Translations under genes and position numbers: made by a program
Assembly (NCBI RefSeq): GCF_020532705.1
Contig: NZ_JAJAVD010000004.1
Coordinates: forward strand, 434,001 to 498,000
From: Methylobacillus caricis
GTDB taxonomy: Bacteria; Pseudomonadota; Gammaproteobacteria; Burkholderiales; Methylophilaceae
Direction of reading: 5' to 3'
Length of the DNA: 64,000 bases
Shown here: positions 45,804 to 57,051 of the stretch, one piece after another
Layout of the letters: the number at the start of each line of letters is the position of its first letter
Numbering within the stretch: position 1 is the stretch's first letter
The notes under the pieces: model-generated
The model's input: only the letters and a program-made list of their open reading frames with translations
What the model was told of the DNA's origin: nothing
Databases searched by the model: none

Positions 45804-45934
45804 CAACTCTTCCTGGTTATTGGGAACGAGAGGGGGAAAGTTTAACACTGCCCGTCAGTATCGGGGCAGCCAGAATTAGATGAAGCCAGGCCATCCCAAA
45901 CTGGGCAAGCTTAACCGTGGGGGATAGCCAGGCC

Positions 45935-46744
45935 TTACCAGTAGTAGGCAAGCACGATGACGCCGAGCGCAATCCGGTACCAGGCAAAACCCTTGAAATC
46001 GTGGTTGGCAACATAGCGAATCAGGGTCTTGATCGCGATCAATGCCGCCACAAAAGCCGTGATGAAACCCACCGCAAACATGGCAATATCATCTGCCACA
46101 AACAGGGCGCGGTTCTTGTAAACGTCATAGACAGTCGCCGCCACCATCACCGGAATTGCCAGAAAGAAGGAAAACTCCGTTGCCGTTTTACGATTTAGGC
46201 CAAAAATCATGCCTCCAAGGATAGTGGCACCTGAACGGGAGACTCCCGGCATGATCGCCAGTGCTTGCGCACAACCCACCTTGAGCGCCTGTAGAGGACT
46301 GATTTCGTTGAGGTTGGAGGTTTTCGCCGCAGGCGCATCATCATGCGAGTAAATCCTTTCCACCAGCAAGATGACAAAACCACCTACGATCAAGGCGCCC
46401 GCCACGGTAATAGGCGAGAACAGGTGCTCCTTGATGAAACTATGTAGTGCAAGGCCAAACAAGGCTGCAGGAAGAAAGGCAATGAACAGGTTGAGGATAA
46501 AGCGTTGCGACGTCGAGGCATGCAGGCTGGTTGCTATTCCTGTCAAGCGCGTGCGGTATTCCCAACACACAGCCAGGATCGCACCAAGCTGGATCACGAT
46601 CTCGAATACCTTGCCTTTGTCATCATTGAAATTTAGCAGGTCGCCGATGATGATGAGGTGACCAGTACTGCTGATAGGGAGAAACTCGGTGGCACCTTCC
46701 ACGATACCAAGTACAAATGCTTTGAGTAACAGTATGAAATCCAT
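45935..46744 (-). CDS. uppP: Undecaprenyl-diphosphatase UppP/BacA
   Basis: Integral membrane phosphatase that recycles the lipid carrier of cell-wall synthesis; also gives bacitracin resistance. The 269 residues contain the two active-site motifs [18 protein letters not shown] near the N-terminus and [15 protein letters not shown] near residue 165, with about eight membrane helices. The ATG at 46744 is the first in frame. It lies between the AsmA-family gene and yidB, on the same strand. Confidence 0.97.
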   Translation of the reverse strand: MDFILLLKAFVLGIVEGATEFLPISSTGHLIIIGDLLNFNDDKGKVFEIVIQLGAILAVCWEYRTRLTGIATSLHASTSQRFILNLFIAFLPAALFGLALHSFIKEHLFSPITVAGALIVGGFVILLVERIYSHDDAPAAKTSNLNEISPLQALKVGCAQALAIMPGVSRSGATILGGMIFGLNRKTATEFSFFLAIPVMVAATVYDVYKNRALFVADDIAMFAVGFITAFVAALIAIKTLIRYVANHDFKGFAWYRIALGVIVLAYYW

Positions 46745-46884
46745 GTCTAGATGCTTTTCCTGAAGACTTTATTGTTGATGTTTGGTGCTATGCCCACTCA
46801 GACGCTATGCCAGGCAATGTTCTATCAGGACACCGTGAAACCGGCATGACATAAAATGGCAAGGCTTAATTCTGGATAATGCAG

Positions 46885-47283
46885 TTAGCTCCTAAGCAAG
46901 GAGAATGCCCGCGCCATCAGCTCCACTTGGCTGCTGGGGACTTTGCCATCAGGGCTTAGCTTGTCTATGACCTTGGGCAAATATTCAGCAAGCTTGCTGC
47001 CAAACTCATCTGCAGGCAGATCAAATTTTTGCGCCATGGCCGTGACGGCTTGTTGGCCAAACACCTGCACAACCTGCTGTAGGGAAAGAGGAAGGTTGTT
47101 ACCCTGGCCCAGCCATGAGTTTACCTCGTCATCCAGGCCATTTTCACGGAGCTTGTTGAGCACGCCTTCCGCACCTCCGTACTGGTTGATCAGATCCAGC
47201 CCGGCCTGCAGCATCGGGTTGGAATTGCTCCCTCCTGCCAGCTTGCCCATCATTGAACCAGCGATACTATCGAACAAACCCAT
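46885..47283 (-). CDS. YidB-family protein
   Basis: A 132-residue soluble protein of the YidB/DUF937 family, function unknown. Recognisable segments are MGLFDSIAGSMMG at the start, a Gly/Asn-rich loop, GLDDEVNSWLGQGNNLPLS and a C-terminal helical part LAEYLPKVIDKLSPDGKVP. The ATG start is clear. It lies 58 bp from rluB and 140 bp from uppP, on the same strand. Confidence 0.88.
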   Translation of the reverse strand: MGLFDSIAGSMMGKLAGGSNSNPMLQAGLDLINQYGGAEGVLNKLRENGLDDEVNSWLGQGNNLPLSLQQVVQVFGQQAVTAMAQKFDLPADEFGSKLAEYLPKVIDKLSPDGKVPSSQVELMARAFSLLRS

Positions 47284-47341
47284 TGTTTTTCCTATCCTTT
47301 TTCAATTATGTAGTTGGCACACCACCTTATAGGTAGCCGCC

Positions 47342-48505
47342 TCAGAATCGCTCGCCAGGACGCAGATAGCGCCATGTGCCAACTGGCAGCTTGCCCAGGG
47401 TCACACTGCCTATGCGCACGCGCTTGAGTCCGACCACAGTCAGCCCCACCAGTTCGCACATGCGGCGAATCTGGCGCTTGCGTCCCTCGCGCAACACAAA
47501 GCGAAGCTGATCCTCGTTCTGCCAGGAGACCTTGGCCGGCTTGAGCTTCACTCCATCCAGACTCAGGCCGAAATTGAGTTTCTTCATGCCTTCTTCGCTC
47601 AGGACACCTTCGACACGCACCAGGTATTCCTTTTCCACCGTGGAATCCTCGCCTATCAACTGGCGTGCCACCCGGCCATCCTGGGTCAGCACCAGCAGAC
47701 CGGTGGAATCAATATCAAGGCGCCCGGCAGGCGCCAGGCCATGCAAATGCCCTCGCTTGAAGGCGGTCTGGCTGGGGTCTTCTGTCCATTGATTGTCTGG
47801 ATGCACCAGCACCACAGCTGGCTGGTAGCCATCCTCCGCCTGCCCTGACACATATCCCACCGGCTTGTGCAGCAAGATGGTAACAATCTCGGACTGATGC
47901 TTCTGCGCCTCTTTGCTGATCTTGATCTCAGCCTGTGGCGAAACACGGGTGCCCAGCACATCAATCACCTTGCCGTCCACATTTACCCAGCCATTGACGA
48001 TGAATTCATCTGCTTCACGCCGTGAACACAAGCCAAGCTCAGCCATGCGCTTGGACAAGCGCGGTTGTTCGGGCTGGCTCGAAACTGGCGGTGGCGAAAA
48101 TTTGGGATTGGTCTTTCTATCCTGATTGAACATGCCTTGCTCAAAACCGTCCCTGAACTTGCCTCCACGGCGAGGCGTATCACGATCGGCAAACTGGCGT
48201 GGCTGGTCATCTTTTTGACCGTGCTGTTGCCTTGCAGCAGCAGGCTTATTGCCGCTTGGGTTTCTGCCTGCTCTTTCAGCCGAAGCCCTGGCAGTCTCTG
48301 GTTTGGCCTGGCGCTCCCTGCCAGGTGCAGGAGCCGTTGCAGGTCTCGATTGGGTCTTGCCAGGCTGGGGAGCTTCAGCAACACGGATTTTTGGTGCTGG
48401 CGCTGTTGTACGAGAACGCTTGGCGGGATCCGCGCGGCGCACCGGTGGCTTGCTCACATCTTTTGCAATGGAAGTAGAACCGGGTTTCAGTTTGAGCGTG
48501 GTCAT
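47342..48505 (-). CDS. rluB: RluB/RsuA-type pseudouridine synthase with basic N-terminal extension
   Basis: Predicted 23S rRNA pseudouridine synthase. An S4 RNA-binding domain ([32 protein letters not shown]) begins only near residue 150. It is followed by the catalytic domain with [20 protein letters not shown] (catalytic Asp in GRLDIDS) and a C-terminal [16 protein letters not shown] segment. The first 140 or so residues form a Pro/Ala/Arg/Gln-rich low-complexity extension, also common in betaproteobacterial RluB. RluB modifies position 2605 in E. coli; RsuA or RluE activity cannot be excluded. The ATG is the first in frame. Confidence 0.88.
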   Translation of the reverse strand: MTTLKLKPGSTSIAKDVSKPPVRRADPAKRSRTTAPAPKIRVAEAPQPGKTQSRPATAPAPGRERQAKPETARASAERAGRNPSGNKPAAARQQHGQKDDQPRQFADRDTPRRGGKFRDGFEQGMFNQDRKTNPKFSPPPVSSQPEQPRLSKRMAELGLCSRREADEFIVNGWVNVDGKVIDVLGTRVSPQAEIKISKEAQKHQSEIVTILLHKPVGYVSGQAEDGYQPAVVLVHPDNQWTEDPSQTAFKRGHLHGLAPAGRLDIDSTGLLVLTQDGRVARQLIGEDSTVEKEYLVRVEGVLSEEGMKKLNFGLSLDGVKLKPAKVSWQNEDQLRFVLREGRKRQIRRMCELVGLTVVGLKRVRIGSVTLGKLPVGTWRYLRPGERF

Positions 48506-48593
48506 GGAGTGATTTTAACATAGCGACCTCGGCAGGTCTGGACAGCTTGATATAGCATTCCCGCCTTGAAATGACTTTCACAGCAAGCGTACA

Positions 48594-48627
48594 AATAAAA
48601 AAAGCTGACAGCTTAACTGTCAGCTTT
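48594..48627 (-). terminator. Intrinsic terminator of thiC
   Basis: AAAGCTGACAG-CTTAA-CTGTCAGCTTT is an 11-bp perfect inverted repeat. On the minus strand it is followed by TTTTTTT, 40 bp after the thiC stop. Confidence 0.92.
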
Positions 48628-48666
48628 ATTCATTGGGGTCATATGGCAACCATACTAATACCGCGG

Positions 48667-50553
<1,887 letters not shown>

Positions 50554-50633
50554 TCATGGCTCCAAAAGATGCAGGGAGCGATGGAAATTTCACGGGGAAT
50601 TATCGAATGATAATAGTGAACCTATGAAACCTT

Positions 50634-50726
50634 CAGCCGCTTCCCTACGGCGGGATGATCCGCGTCAGGTTCAAAGGGTAACTCTCACTGTAATCCTGAA
50701 CAGGAAATACAGACCCCCAGCGATAG
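50634..50726 (-). promoter_or_regulatory. TPP (thiamine pyrophosphate) riboswitch upstream of thiC
   Basis: On the minus strand the region reads GTGAGAGTTACCCTTTGAAC then CTGACGCGGATCATCCCGCC and GTAGGGAAG. This is the conserved THI element: the CUGAGA-like bulge, the ACCCUUUGAACCUGA pyrophosphate/HMP sensor arms and the final GUAGGGAA. A P1 helix can form from CGCT near 50721-50724 and AGCG near the 3' end. It lies about 80 bp before the thiC start. Confidence 0.95.
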
Positions 50727-51262
50727 GTGGAATTTACGTTAAAACCCTGGTTAAATCAAGCTTATAGTGCGCAATTCATGCTTGGTTGCATCTGGTTTCG
50801 GTACTATCAGACCGGCAGCCAGACCTCCTCCTTGACAAGCACATCCACCATATAGCGAGCATTCACTTAGCCAAGTGCCTCCGGAGTTCTGCATAATGGC
50901 ACAGCATGGCTGCCTGGGAATGCCTGCATAAGATGAGCGTTGTACCATGGAAATAAATCGCATTCCAGCAGACCGTCCAGCACCTGCTGGGAGACTTATG
51001 GCGCAATGCATTGTCTGCTGACAAGTTTACCGGCTACATATGCTTACTGTTTGCCCAGTAAAACCTTCTGCCAGAATAATGTGTGCCAGCTTGGGCTTGC
51101 TTGACATCGGTGAGCGTTCACTCTGGTATAAGCTCAGTCGTTATAAGCTGGAAAAACACACCGAACTCCAGGCAGGTTAACAATCGAAATTCAGCACAGC
51201 ATTGAAACTCTGGCGACTGGCGCTATAATCGGCAAACCAATAGCCATGCGATGGATGATGTG
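50727..51262. other. Intergenic region between the thiC riboswitch and pcm (no gene seen)
   Basis: About 530 bp between divergently read units. A minus-strand ORF of 86 codons (50751-51011) has no recognisable domain and runs up to the riboswitch; I regard it as chance. The region should hold the thiC promoter (minus) and the pcm promoter (plus, see 51101-51132). Confidence 0.6.
51101..51132 (+). promoter_or_regulatory. Candidate promoter with dyad in a long spacer, upstream of pcm
   Basis: TTGACA (51101-51106) and TATAAG (51127-51132) are separated by 20 bp. Inside the spacer lies GTGA-GCGT-TCAC (51110-51121), with 4-bp inverted arms. A dyad in a 19-20 bp spacer is typical of MerR-type promoters, and the half-sites also resemble TetR-type operators. 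With a 17-bp spacer the -10 would be the poorer TGGTAT. Confidence 0.45.
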
Positions 51263-51922
51263 ATGCATAAAGATGTAGAGCAAGCCCGCTTCAACATGAT
51301 CGAGCAGCAGATCCGCCCCTGGGAGGTCCTGGACGGTAGTGTTCTGGACTTGCTGGGGAAAGTGCCCCGTGAAGCGTTTGTACCTGAGCAATACCGGGGC
51401 CTTGCATTTGCAGACCTCGAAATTCCCATCGGGTTTGGGCAGACCATGCTGTCTCCCAAAATGGAAGGCCGCATCCTGCAGGCGTTGGAAATCAAGCCGA
51501 CAGACAAAGTACTGGAAATCGGCACGGGCAGCGGCTACCTCACTGCCTTGCTTGCCACATTGGCAAGGGAGGTGCACAGCATAGAAATCAATGCTGAACT
51601 CAGCCAGTCAGCCCAGCTTAGACTTGCGCAGCAGCAGCTGACCAACGTGACATTGCACGTTGGAGATGGTGCCATGGGCTGGCCAAGCAATGGTCCTTAT
51701 GACGTGATTGTCTTCACCGGCTCTCTGCCTCTATTGCCTGAGCAAATACAACAATCGCTGCATGTAAACGGCCGCCTGTTTGCCGTGATCGGGGAAGCAC
51801 CGGCTATGGAAGCCACCATGATCCAGCGCATTGGCGCAGACACTTTCCGCAGGGACATCCTGTTTGAAACCTGCCTGCCCGAACTGGACAATGCAGCGCA
51901 GCCAGAACGTTTCACTTTCTAA
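51263..51922 (+). CDS. pcm: Protein-L-isoaspartate O-methyltransferase family protein
   Basis: SAM-dependent methyltransferase that starts repair of isoaspartyl residues, of about 219 residues. It begins EQARFNMIEQQIRPWEVLD, typical of the betaproteobacterial Pcm-like group. The SAM-binding glycine loop is VLEIGTGSGYLTALLA, with REVHSIEIN and a C-terminal Rossmann end. In the position of the usual acceptor loop it has IGFGQTMLSPKMEGR, close to the Pcm motif. Starts at 51263 and 51251 are both possible; homologues start close to the EQARF segment. Pcm-like genes are often upstream of a tolC gene in this group, and here the efflux operon follows. Confidence 0.88.
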   Translation: MHKDVEQARFNMIEQQIRPWEVLDGSVLDLLGKVPREAFVPEQYRGLAFADLEIPIGFGQTMLSPKMEGRILQALEIKPTDKVLEIGTGSGYLTALLATLAREVHSIEINAELSQSAQLRLAQQQLTNVTLHVGDGAMGWPSNGPYDVIVFTGSLPLLPEQIQQSLHVNGRLFAVIGEAPAMEATMIQRIGADTFRRDILFETCLPELDNAAQPERFTF

Positions 51923-51942
51923 CTAAGTCACAGGAATCCAAC

Positions 51943-51968
51943 AAAAGCAGCATGATTGCTGCTTTTTT
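51943..51968 (+). terminator. Intrinsic terminator of pcm
   Basis: AAAAGCAGC-ATGATT-GCTGCTTTTTT lies 20 bp after the pcm stop and separates it from the tetR-RND operon. Confidence 0.88.
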
Positions 51969-51983
51969 ATTCCCAATAACTTT

Positions 51984-52004
51984 ACACCGTTAAATTAACA
52001 GTGT
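51984..52004 (+). promoter_or_regulatory. Inverted-repeat operator over the tetR-RND promoter
   Basis: ACACCGTTAA-A-TTAACAGTGT has 10-bp arms with a single mismatch around one central base. It overlaps TTTACA (51981-51986) and leads to TCTAAT (52005-52010), a plausible -35/-10 pair with an 18-bp spacer. The position, 32 bp before tetR, suggests autoregulation by the TetR-family protein. Confidence 0.65.
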
Positions 52005-52036
52005 TCTAATAATAAAAATCATTATTTGGCTCACTC

Positions 52037-52681
52037 ATGCCCCGGAGACATAAAACCCCAGAAGAACGCCAGCGGCTGAAAATGCTGATACTTGATGCAG
52101 CGCGGCAGCTCTTCATAGAACGTGGCATTGAAGCTGTTTCCATGAGGGAGATCGCCAAACGCATGGCCTACTCTCCCACCACCATCTACCTGCATTTCGC
52201 CGACAAGAACGATTTATTGCAAACCCTGTGCGACAACGACTTCCTGATCCTAGCTAATGATCTACAGCACATCAATGCCTCCAGCAAACAGGACATCACC
52301 GAACAATTGAGGCAGCTCTGCACGGCCTATTCCCGCTACGCGCTGGCTTACCCCAATCACTACCGCTTCATGTTCATGACACCCAAGCCTGTCAACAGCA
52401 AGGAAAAATCCAGGATCCGCCAGGGCAATGTAGAGCAGGACGCCTATGCGTTCCTGCGTTCCATGGTTACACAGGCATTCGAACAGCAGGTTTTTCGCCC
52501 TGAACTACAAAACATAGACCTGATTGCACAGACAATGTGGGCCGGCATTCATGGAGTGTGCGCCCTGGAAATCAGCATGATAGAAGATGACTGGGTAGAT
52601 TGGCAGCCTATAGAACAACGGGTGTTTCTCATGCAGGAAGCCTTGATTCAAGGTCTTGTCAGACCCAGGCCAGTTCACTAG
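52037..52681 (+). CDS. TetR/AcrR-family transcriptional regulator
   Basis: Likely repressor of the downstream RND efflux genes. The 214 residues include an N-terminal helix-turn-helix: LILDAARQLFIERGIEAVSMREIAKRMAYSPTTIYLHFADKNDLL. The C-terminal ligand domain contains LRQLCTAYSRYALAYPNHYRFMFM and AQTMWAGIHGVCALEISM, resembling TetR_C WHG-type domains. The ATG start gives MPRRHKTPEERQRLK. It is 11 bp upstream of the membrane fusion gene, so it heads the operon. The inverted repeat at 51984-52004 is its probable binding site. Confidence 0.93.
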   Translation: MPRRHKTPEERQRLKMLILDAARQLFIERGIEAVSMREIAKRMAYSPTTIYLHFADKNDLLQTLCDNDFLILANDLQHINASSKQDITEQLRQLCTAYSRYALAYPNHYRFMFMTPKPVNSKEKSRIRQGNVEQDAYAFLRSMVTQAFEQQVFRPELQNIDLIAQTMWAGIHGVCALEISMIEDDWVDWQPIEQRVFLMQEALIQGLVRPRPVH

Positions 52682-52692
52682 GAAATACATAT

Positions 52693-53853
52693 ATGATCAA
52701 GAAATCCGCGCTAATCAAAAGCTTCCCGAGAGATGCATCGCCGGCAAGCAACCAGCAAATGGCGGTCAGCAGGCCTCAGCGGCCTTACACACTGTGGCTC
52801 GTCAGCCTGGCGATCCCTGCGCTTGTTGCTTGCCAGAAACCAGCTCCGGAAACTCCTCCACCGAGACCTGCGCTGGTAATGAAAGTGAGCATTGCAGATG
52901 ACATCAACCATGGGCATTGGCTTACCGGAGAAGTTCGTCCTCGCTATGAGTCAGCCCAGGGGTTCCGTATTGCAGGGAAGATTGTCCAGCGTTATGTGGA
53001 AGTGGGAAACCACGTCAGAAAGGGGCAGGCACTCGCCAGGCTGGATGCAGAGGATAATAACCTATCCCTCGCCTCGGCCCAGGCCGCTCTCCATGCTGCA
53101 GAGGCAGAACTGGCATTGGCAGCGGCCGACAGCAAACGCCAGCGCCAACTCTTCGAGCAACGCTTTATTTCCGCGGCTGCGCTGGACTCTGTGGAAACCC
53201 GCCTGAAATCATCCCATGCGCAGGTCCAGCAGGCAAAAGCCCAGGAAAATGTAGCCAGCAACCAGGCCCGATACACCATGCTGACTGCAGAGCGTGATGG
53301 TGTAGTCACAAGCATCACTGCAGAGCCGGGACAAGTAGTGAGTGCAGGGCAAACCATCGCACGCATCGCCGTGCCTGAAATACTGGAAGTCACCATCGCC
53401 ATCCCTGAATCCCGCATGCAGAACAGGCTCACTGGAGATTCTGCGGTCATTCGCCTCTGGGCTAACCGTGACAAGGCTTATCAAGGGCGCATCAGGGAAA
53501 TAGCGCCCGCAGCTGATCCGGCAACCCGCACTTTTCAGACGCAGGTGTCATTGCTGGATCCCGATGAACACGTACAGATCGGCATGACGGCCGGTGTCAG
53601 GCTGGATGATAATCAGCATGGATTTTTATTGCCTACCACTGCCGTTTCCCAGCAAAACGGACAGGCTGAAATATGGGTGCTTGATGCCAGCAACCAGGTA
53701 CACCCTCAAGCCGTCAGCATTGGCGGCTATAGCGAACAAGGCGTCAGCATTCTTTCCGGCCTCATTGGCGGCGAAACCATCGTGATCACCGGCATACACA
53801 CCCTCACTGACGGACAGGTCGTCACACCGGTCAATGCCGAGGTTAACCGATGA
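52693..53853 (+). CDS. RND efflux periplasmic adaptor (membrane fusion lipoprotein)
   Basis: Periplasmic adaptor of a tripartite RND pump, about 386 residues. An in-frame lipobox (IPALVAC, Cys47) suggests lipid anchoring, with an unusually long n-region of about 30 residues. The ATG at 52693 has an AGGAAA site; an ATG at 52759 would give a more typical signal peptide but lacks a ribosome site. Domains in order: lipoyl half (GKIVQRYVEVGNHVRKGQALARLDAEDN), coiled coil (ALHAAEAELALAAADSKRQRQLFEQRFIS), second lipoyl half (ERDGVVTSITAEPGQVVSAGQTIARIA) and barrel. It overlaps the RND permease by 4 bp (ATGA). Confidence 0.93.
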   Translation: MIKKSALIKSFPRDASPASNQQMAVSRPQRPYTLWLVSLAIPALVACQKPAPETPPPRPALVMKVSIADDINHGHWLTGEVRPRYESAQGFRIAGKIVQRYVEVGNHVRKGQALARLDAEDNNLSLASAQAALHAAEAELALAAADSKRQRQLFEQRFISAAALDSVETRLKSSHAQVQQAKAQENVASNQARYTMLTAERDGVVTSITAEPGQVVSAGQTIARIAVPEILEVTIAIPESRMQNRLTGDSAVIRLWANRDKAYQGRIREIAPAADPATRTFQTQVSLLDPDEHVQIGMTAGVRLDDNQHGFLLPTTAVSQQNGQAEIWVLDASNQVHPQAVSIGGYSEQGVSILSGLIGGETIVITGIHTLTDGQVVTPVNAEVNR

Positions 53854-56800
53854 GTGAACAGCGCGGACATTTCAACCTTTCGGACTGGGCACTGCATCAC
53901 CGCAGCCTTGTGCTTTATTTCATGCTGGTACTGACCGTAGCAGGCATGCTGGCCTACACCCAGCTAGGCCAGTCTGAGGATCCTCCCTTCACATTCAAGG
54001 TGATGGTAGTACGCACTTCGTGGCCTGGCGCCAGCGCCCACGAAGTGGAACAACAGGTGACGGACAAGTTGGAAAAAAAACTCCAGGAACTGGCCTACCT
54101 GGATATCCTGCGCAGTTATTCCCGTCCCGGCGAATCACTGATTTTCATCCTGGCCAAGGACTCAACACCTCCATCTGCAGTGCCTGATGTCTGGTACCAG
54201 GCAAGAAAAAAGATCGGCGACATCCGCAACACCTTGCCTGATGGCGTCCATGGACCATGGTTCAATGACGAATTTGGCGACGTGTACGGCAATCTCTATG
54301 CCCTGCATGGGGACGGCTATGACTATGCCGAATTGAAGAAGCAAGCCGACTCCATCCGGGGTGAACTGCTCAAGATCAAGGATGTAGCCAAGGTTGAGTT
54401 TGTTGGAGAACAAGCCCAGCGCATCTATATAGAACTGGCAAACGCCAAACTGGCCACACTGGGCATCAACACCAACACCCTGCTGGAAACCCTGAGACAG
54501 CAAAACCAGGTGAACAGCGCCGGGGCCTATGACAGCGGACCGGAACATCTCCGGATCGCCGTCAGCGGACGCTTTGACCGGCTGGATAATTTGCGGGACC
54601 TGAAGCTGCGGGCCAATGGCAATGAATTCAACCTGGGGGATATCGCCAGGATCTACCGAGGTTTTGAAGACCCGCCAACTTCGCGTGTACGCTTTATGGG
54701 TAAAGAAACCCTGTTGCTGGGCGTGGCCATGAACAAGGGCGGCGACATCATTCAACTTGGCCGCGCACTGGATCAGACTACCGCTCACATCAGCGCCCAA
54801 CTGCCCGTGGGATTGCATTTGGACAACGTATCCTCCCAGCCCAGGGCCGTCATCAATTCGGTCAATGATTTTGTACACTCACTGGTAGAAGCGCTGGTGA
54901 TTGTGTTGGGCGTCAGCCTGCTGTCACTGGGGCTGCGCACCGGCATCGTTGTCGCCATTGTCATTCCGGTAGTGCTTGCCATTACTTTTCTGCTAATGGA
55001 AATTTTTGACGTAGGCCTGCACAAGATTTCCCTGGGAGCATTGATCCTGGCCCTGGGCTTGCTGGTGGACGATGCCATCATTGCCGTGGAAATGATGTCT
55101 TCAAAGATGGAACAGGGCTGGGAACGCATGAAAGCAGCATCATTTGCCTTTACCTCCACTGCCATACCAATGCTGACTGGCACGCTGGTGACCGTGGCGG
55201 GCTTCCTGCCGATTGCCACCGCCGAATCTGCAACTGGCGAATATACCCGCTCGATCTTCCAGGTCTCAGCCATTGCATTGCTGGTATCCTGGGTGGCTGC
55301 CGTGATTTTTGTACCCTACCTCGGCTATTACCTGCTGCCTGACTATCAAAAACAAGCCGGTACGCCACCTTCCCGAGCCGCCTGCTGGCTGCAACGCATA
55401 GCTCCCAGGCTGGGCCGGTATATGGCAGCACGCAGGCAGCAACACCTGCAGCATATTGCTGCCGGGGAACATGCCAATATTTACGACTCCCGTTTCTACC
55501 AACGCTTGCGTCGTCTGATCACGCATTGTGTACGCCACCGCTGGATCGTCATCCTGACCACACTGGCACTGTTCATCGCCTCAGTGGCTGGTTTTGGCCT
55601 GGTCCAGCAGCAGTTCTTCCCCGACTCCACACGGCCTGAACTGATTGTAGACCTGCGCCTGGCCGAAGGCTCATCCTACGCCGCCACCGATGCGGAAGTG
55701 AAAAAACTGGAGCAATGGCTGCATCAACAGCCAGGCATAGAAAACTATGTGGCTTATGTCGGCAGTGGCAGCCCGCGTTTCTACCTGCCGCTGGACCAAC
55801 AACTGTCACAACGCAGCTTCGCCCAGTTTGTCATCCTTACCGAAGGTGGAACCCAACGTGAGGCTTTGCGCGGCAAATTGCTACATTTGTTTGATACGGA
55901 CTTTCCCGCCTTGAGGGCATCAGTCCTACGCCTGGAGAATGGGCCACCGGTCGGCTTTCCTGTGCAGTTTCGGGTTTCTGGTCCTGAAGTGGGGAAAATC
56001 CGCGATATCAGCCATCAGGTGGCAGACATCATGCGCAGCAACCCCAATTTAACTAATGTGCAACTGGATTGGGAAGAGCCCGGCAAGGTCATGAAAGTAG
56101 AGGTGGACCAATCCAAGGCACGGCTACTGGGGGTCAGCTCCACTGATATTGCCAACCTGCTCAATGCCGCCATGCGCGGACTGTATGTCACCGAATTCCG
56201 TGACGGTATTGAGCGTATAGATGTCATGCTCCGCGGCGACACTATGGAGCGCACCCACCTTTCTCACCTGTCGGAGCTAATGGTGCCAACTGGTACGGGA
56301 ACAAGCGTGCCTCTTTCGCAAATAGCCACGATTACTTCCAGTTTTGAAGATGCTGTGATCTGGCGCCGTAATCGCATGCCCACCATTACGGTGCGCGCTA
56401 ACCTTAACGGCAACCTGCAAGCACCCGTGGTATCCGGACAAGTGGAAAACAAATTGGCGGATATCCGCCAGCATTTGCCACTGGGCTATGAACTGCAAAC
56501 TGGCGGTGCAGTCGAGGAGTCTGCCAAGGGTGGCCAATCGGTGGCTGCTGGCGTGCCGCTGTTTATTTTTGCCGTGCTGACCATCCTGATGCTGCAACTG
56601 CAAAGCTTCTCGCGCACCATGCTGGTGTTACTGACCGCTCCGCTGGGCCTGATAGGGGTCACGATCGCATTGCTGATCTTCGACAAGCCATTCGGTTTTG
56701 TAGCCATGCTGGGTACCATTGCCCTGTCCGGCATGATCATGCGGAATTCTGTCATCCTGGTGGACCAGATTGAACAGGACAAACGTGATGGCAAGCCTGA

Positions 56801-57038
56801 ATGGGAAGCAATAGTCGAATCAGCCGTGCGCCGCTTCCGCCCCATCATGCTGACAGCGGCCGCCGCCATCCTCGCCATGATCCCGCTCACCAGAAATACC
56901 TTCTTCGGCCCAATGGCCGTTGCCATCATGGGTGGATTAACCGTGGCTACCGTGCTGACGATATTGTCATTGCCAGCGCTGTATGCCGCCTGGTATCGGG
57001 TTAGAATGCCTGACAATCAATCCCTGACCCGGCATTAA
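53850..57038 (+). CDS. RND-family efflux permease (AcrB-type)
   Basis: Proton-driven inner-membrane efflux pump of 1062 residues, with the twelve-helix, two-large-loop RND layout. It begins FNLSDWALHHRSLVLYFMLVLTVAGMLAYTQLGQSEDPPFTFK. The central helix has the proton-relay Asp pair in LALGLLVDDAIIAVEMM, and the second half has a corresponding helix ALSGMIMRNSVILVDQIEQD. The opening LGQSEDP resembles the heavy-metal/multidrug efflux group found with TolC in betaproteobacteria rather than AcrB proper. The substrate cannot be inferred. The ATG overlaps the adaptor stop (ATGA). Confidence 0.95.
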   Translation: MSEQRGHFNLSDWALHHRSLVLYFMLVLTVAGMLAYTQLGQSEDPPFTFKVMVVRTSWPGASAHEVEQQVTDKLEKKLQELAYLDILRSYSRPGESLIFILAKDSTPPSAVPDVWYQARKKIGDIRNTLPDGVHGPWFNDEFGDVYGNLYALHGDGYDYAELKKQADSIRGELLKIKDVAKVEFVGEQAQRIYIELANAKLATLGINTNTLLETLRQQNQVNSAGAYDSGPEHLRIAVSGRFDRLDNLRDLKLRANGNEFNLGDIARIYRGFEDPPTSRVRFMGKETLLLGVAMNKGGDIIQLGRALDQTTAHISAQLPVGLHLDNVSSQPRAVINSVNDFVHSLVEALVIVLGVSLLSLGLRTGIVVAIVIPVVLAITFLLMEIFDVGLHKISLGALILALGLLVDDAIIAVEMMSSKMEQGWERMKAASFAFTSTAIPMLTGTLVTVAGFLPIATAESATGEYTRSIFQVSAIALLVSWVAAVIFVPYLGYYLLPDYQKQAGTPPSRAACWLQRIAPRLGRYMAARRQQHLQHIAAGEHANIYDSRFYQRLRRLITHCVRHRWIVILTTLALFIASVAGFGLVQQQFFPDSTRPELIVDLRLAEGSSYAATDAEVKKLEQWLHQQPGIENYVAYVGSGSPRFYLPLDQQLSQRSFAQFVILTEGGTQREALRGKLLHLFDTDFPALRASVLRLENGPPVGFPVQFRVSGPEVGKIRDISHQVADIMRSNPNLTNVQLDWEEPGKVMKVEVDQSKARLLGVSSTDIANLLNAAMRGLYVTEFRDGIERIDVMLRGDTMERTHLSHLSELMVPTGTGTSVPLSQIATITSSFEDAVIWRRNRMPTITVRANLNGNLQAPVVSGQVENKLADIRQHLPLGYELQTGGAVEESAKGGQSVAAGVPLFIFAVLTILMLQLQSFSRTMLVLLTAPLGLIGVTIALLIFDKPFGFVAMLGTIALSGMIMRNSVILVDQIEQDKRDGKPEWEAIVESAVRRFRPIMLTAAAAILAMIPLTRNTFFGPMAVAIMGGLTVATVLTILSLPALYAAWYRVRMPDNQSLTRH

Positions 57039-57051
57039 AAGACTTCCAGAG

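Noticed and set aside
45843-45890. Possible terminator between uppP and the AsmA-family gene
   Set aside because: CTGCCC and GGGCAG can pair over a 10-base loop, but there is no proper T run.
50751-51011. 86-codon minus-strand ORF between thiC riboswitch and pcm
   Set aside because: No recognisable domain or signal, unusual Cys/Gly composition, and it ends next to the riboswitch; probably chance.
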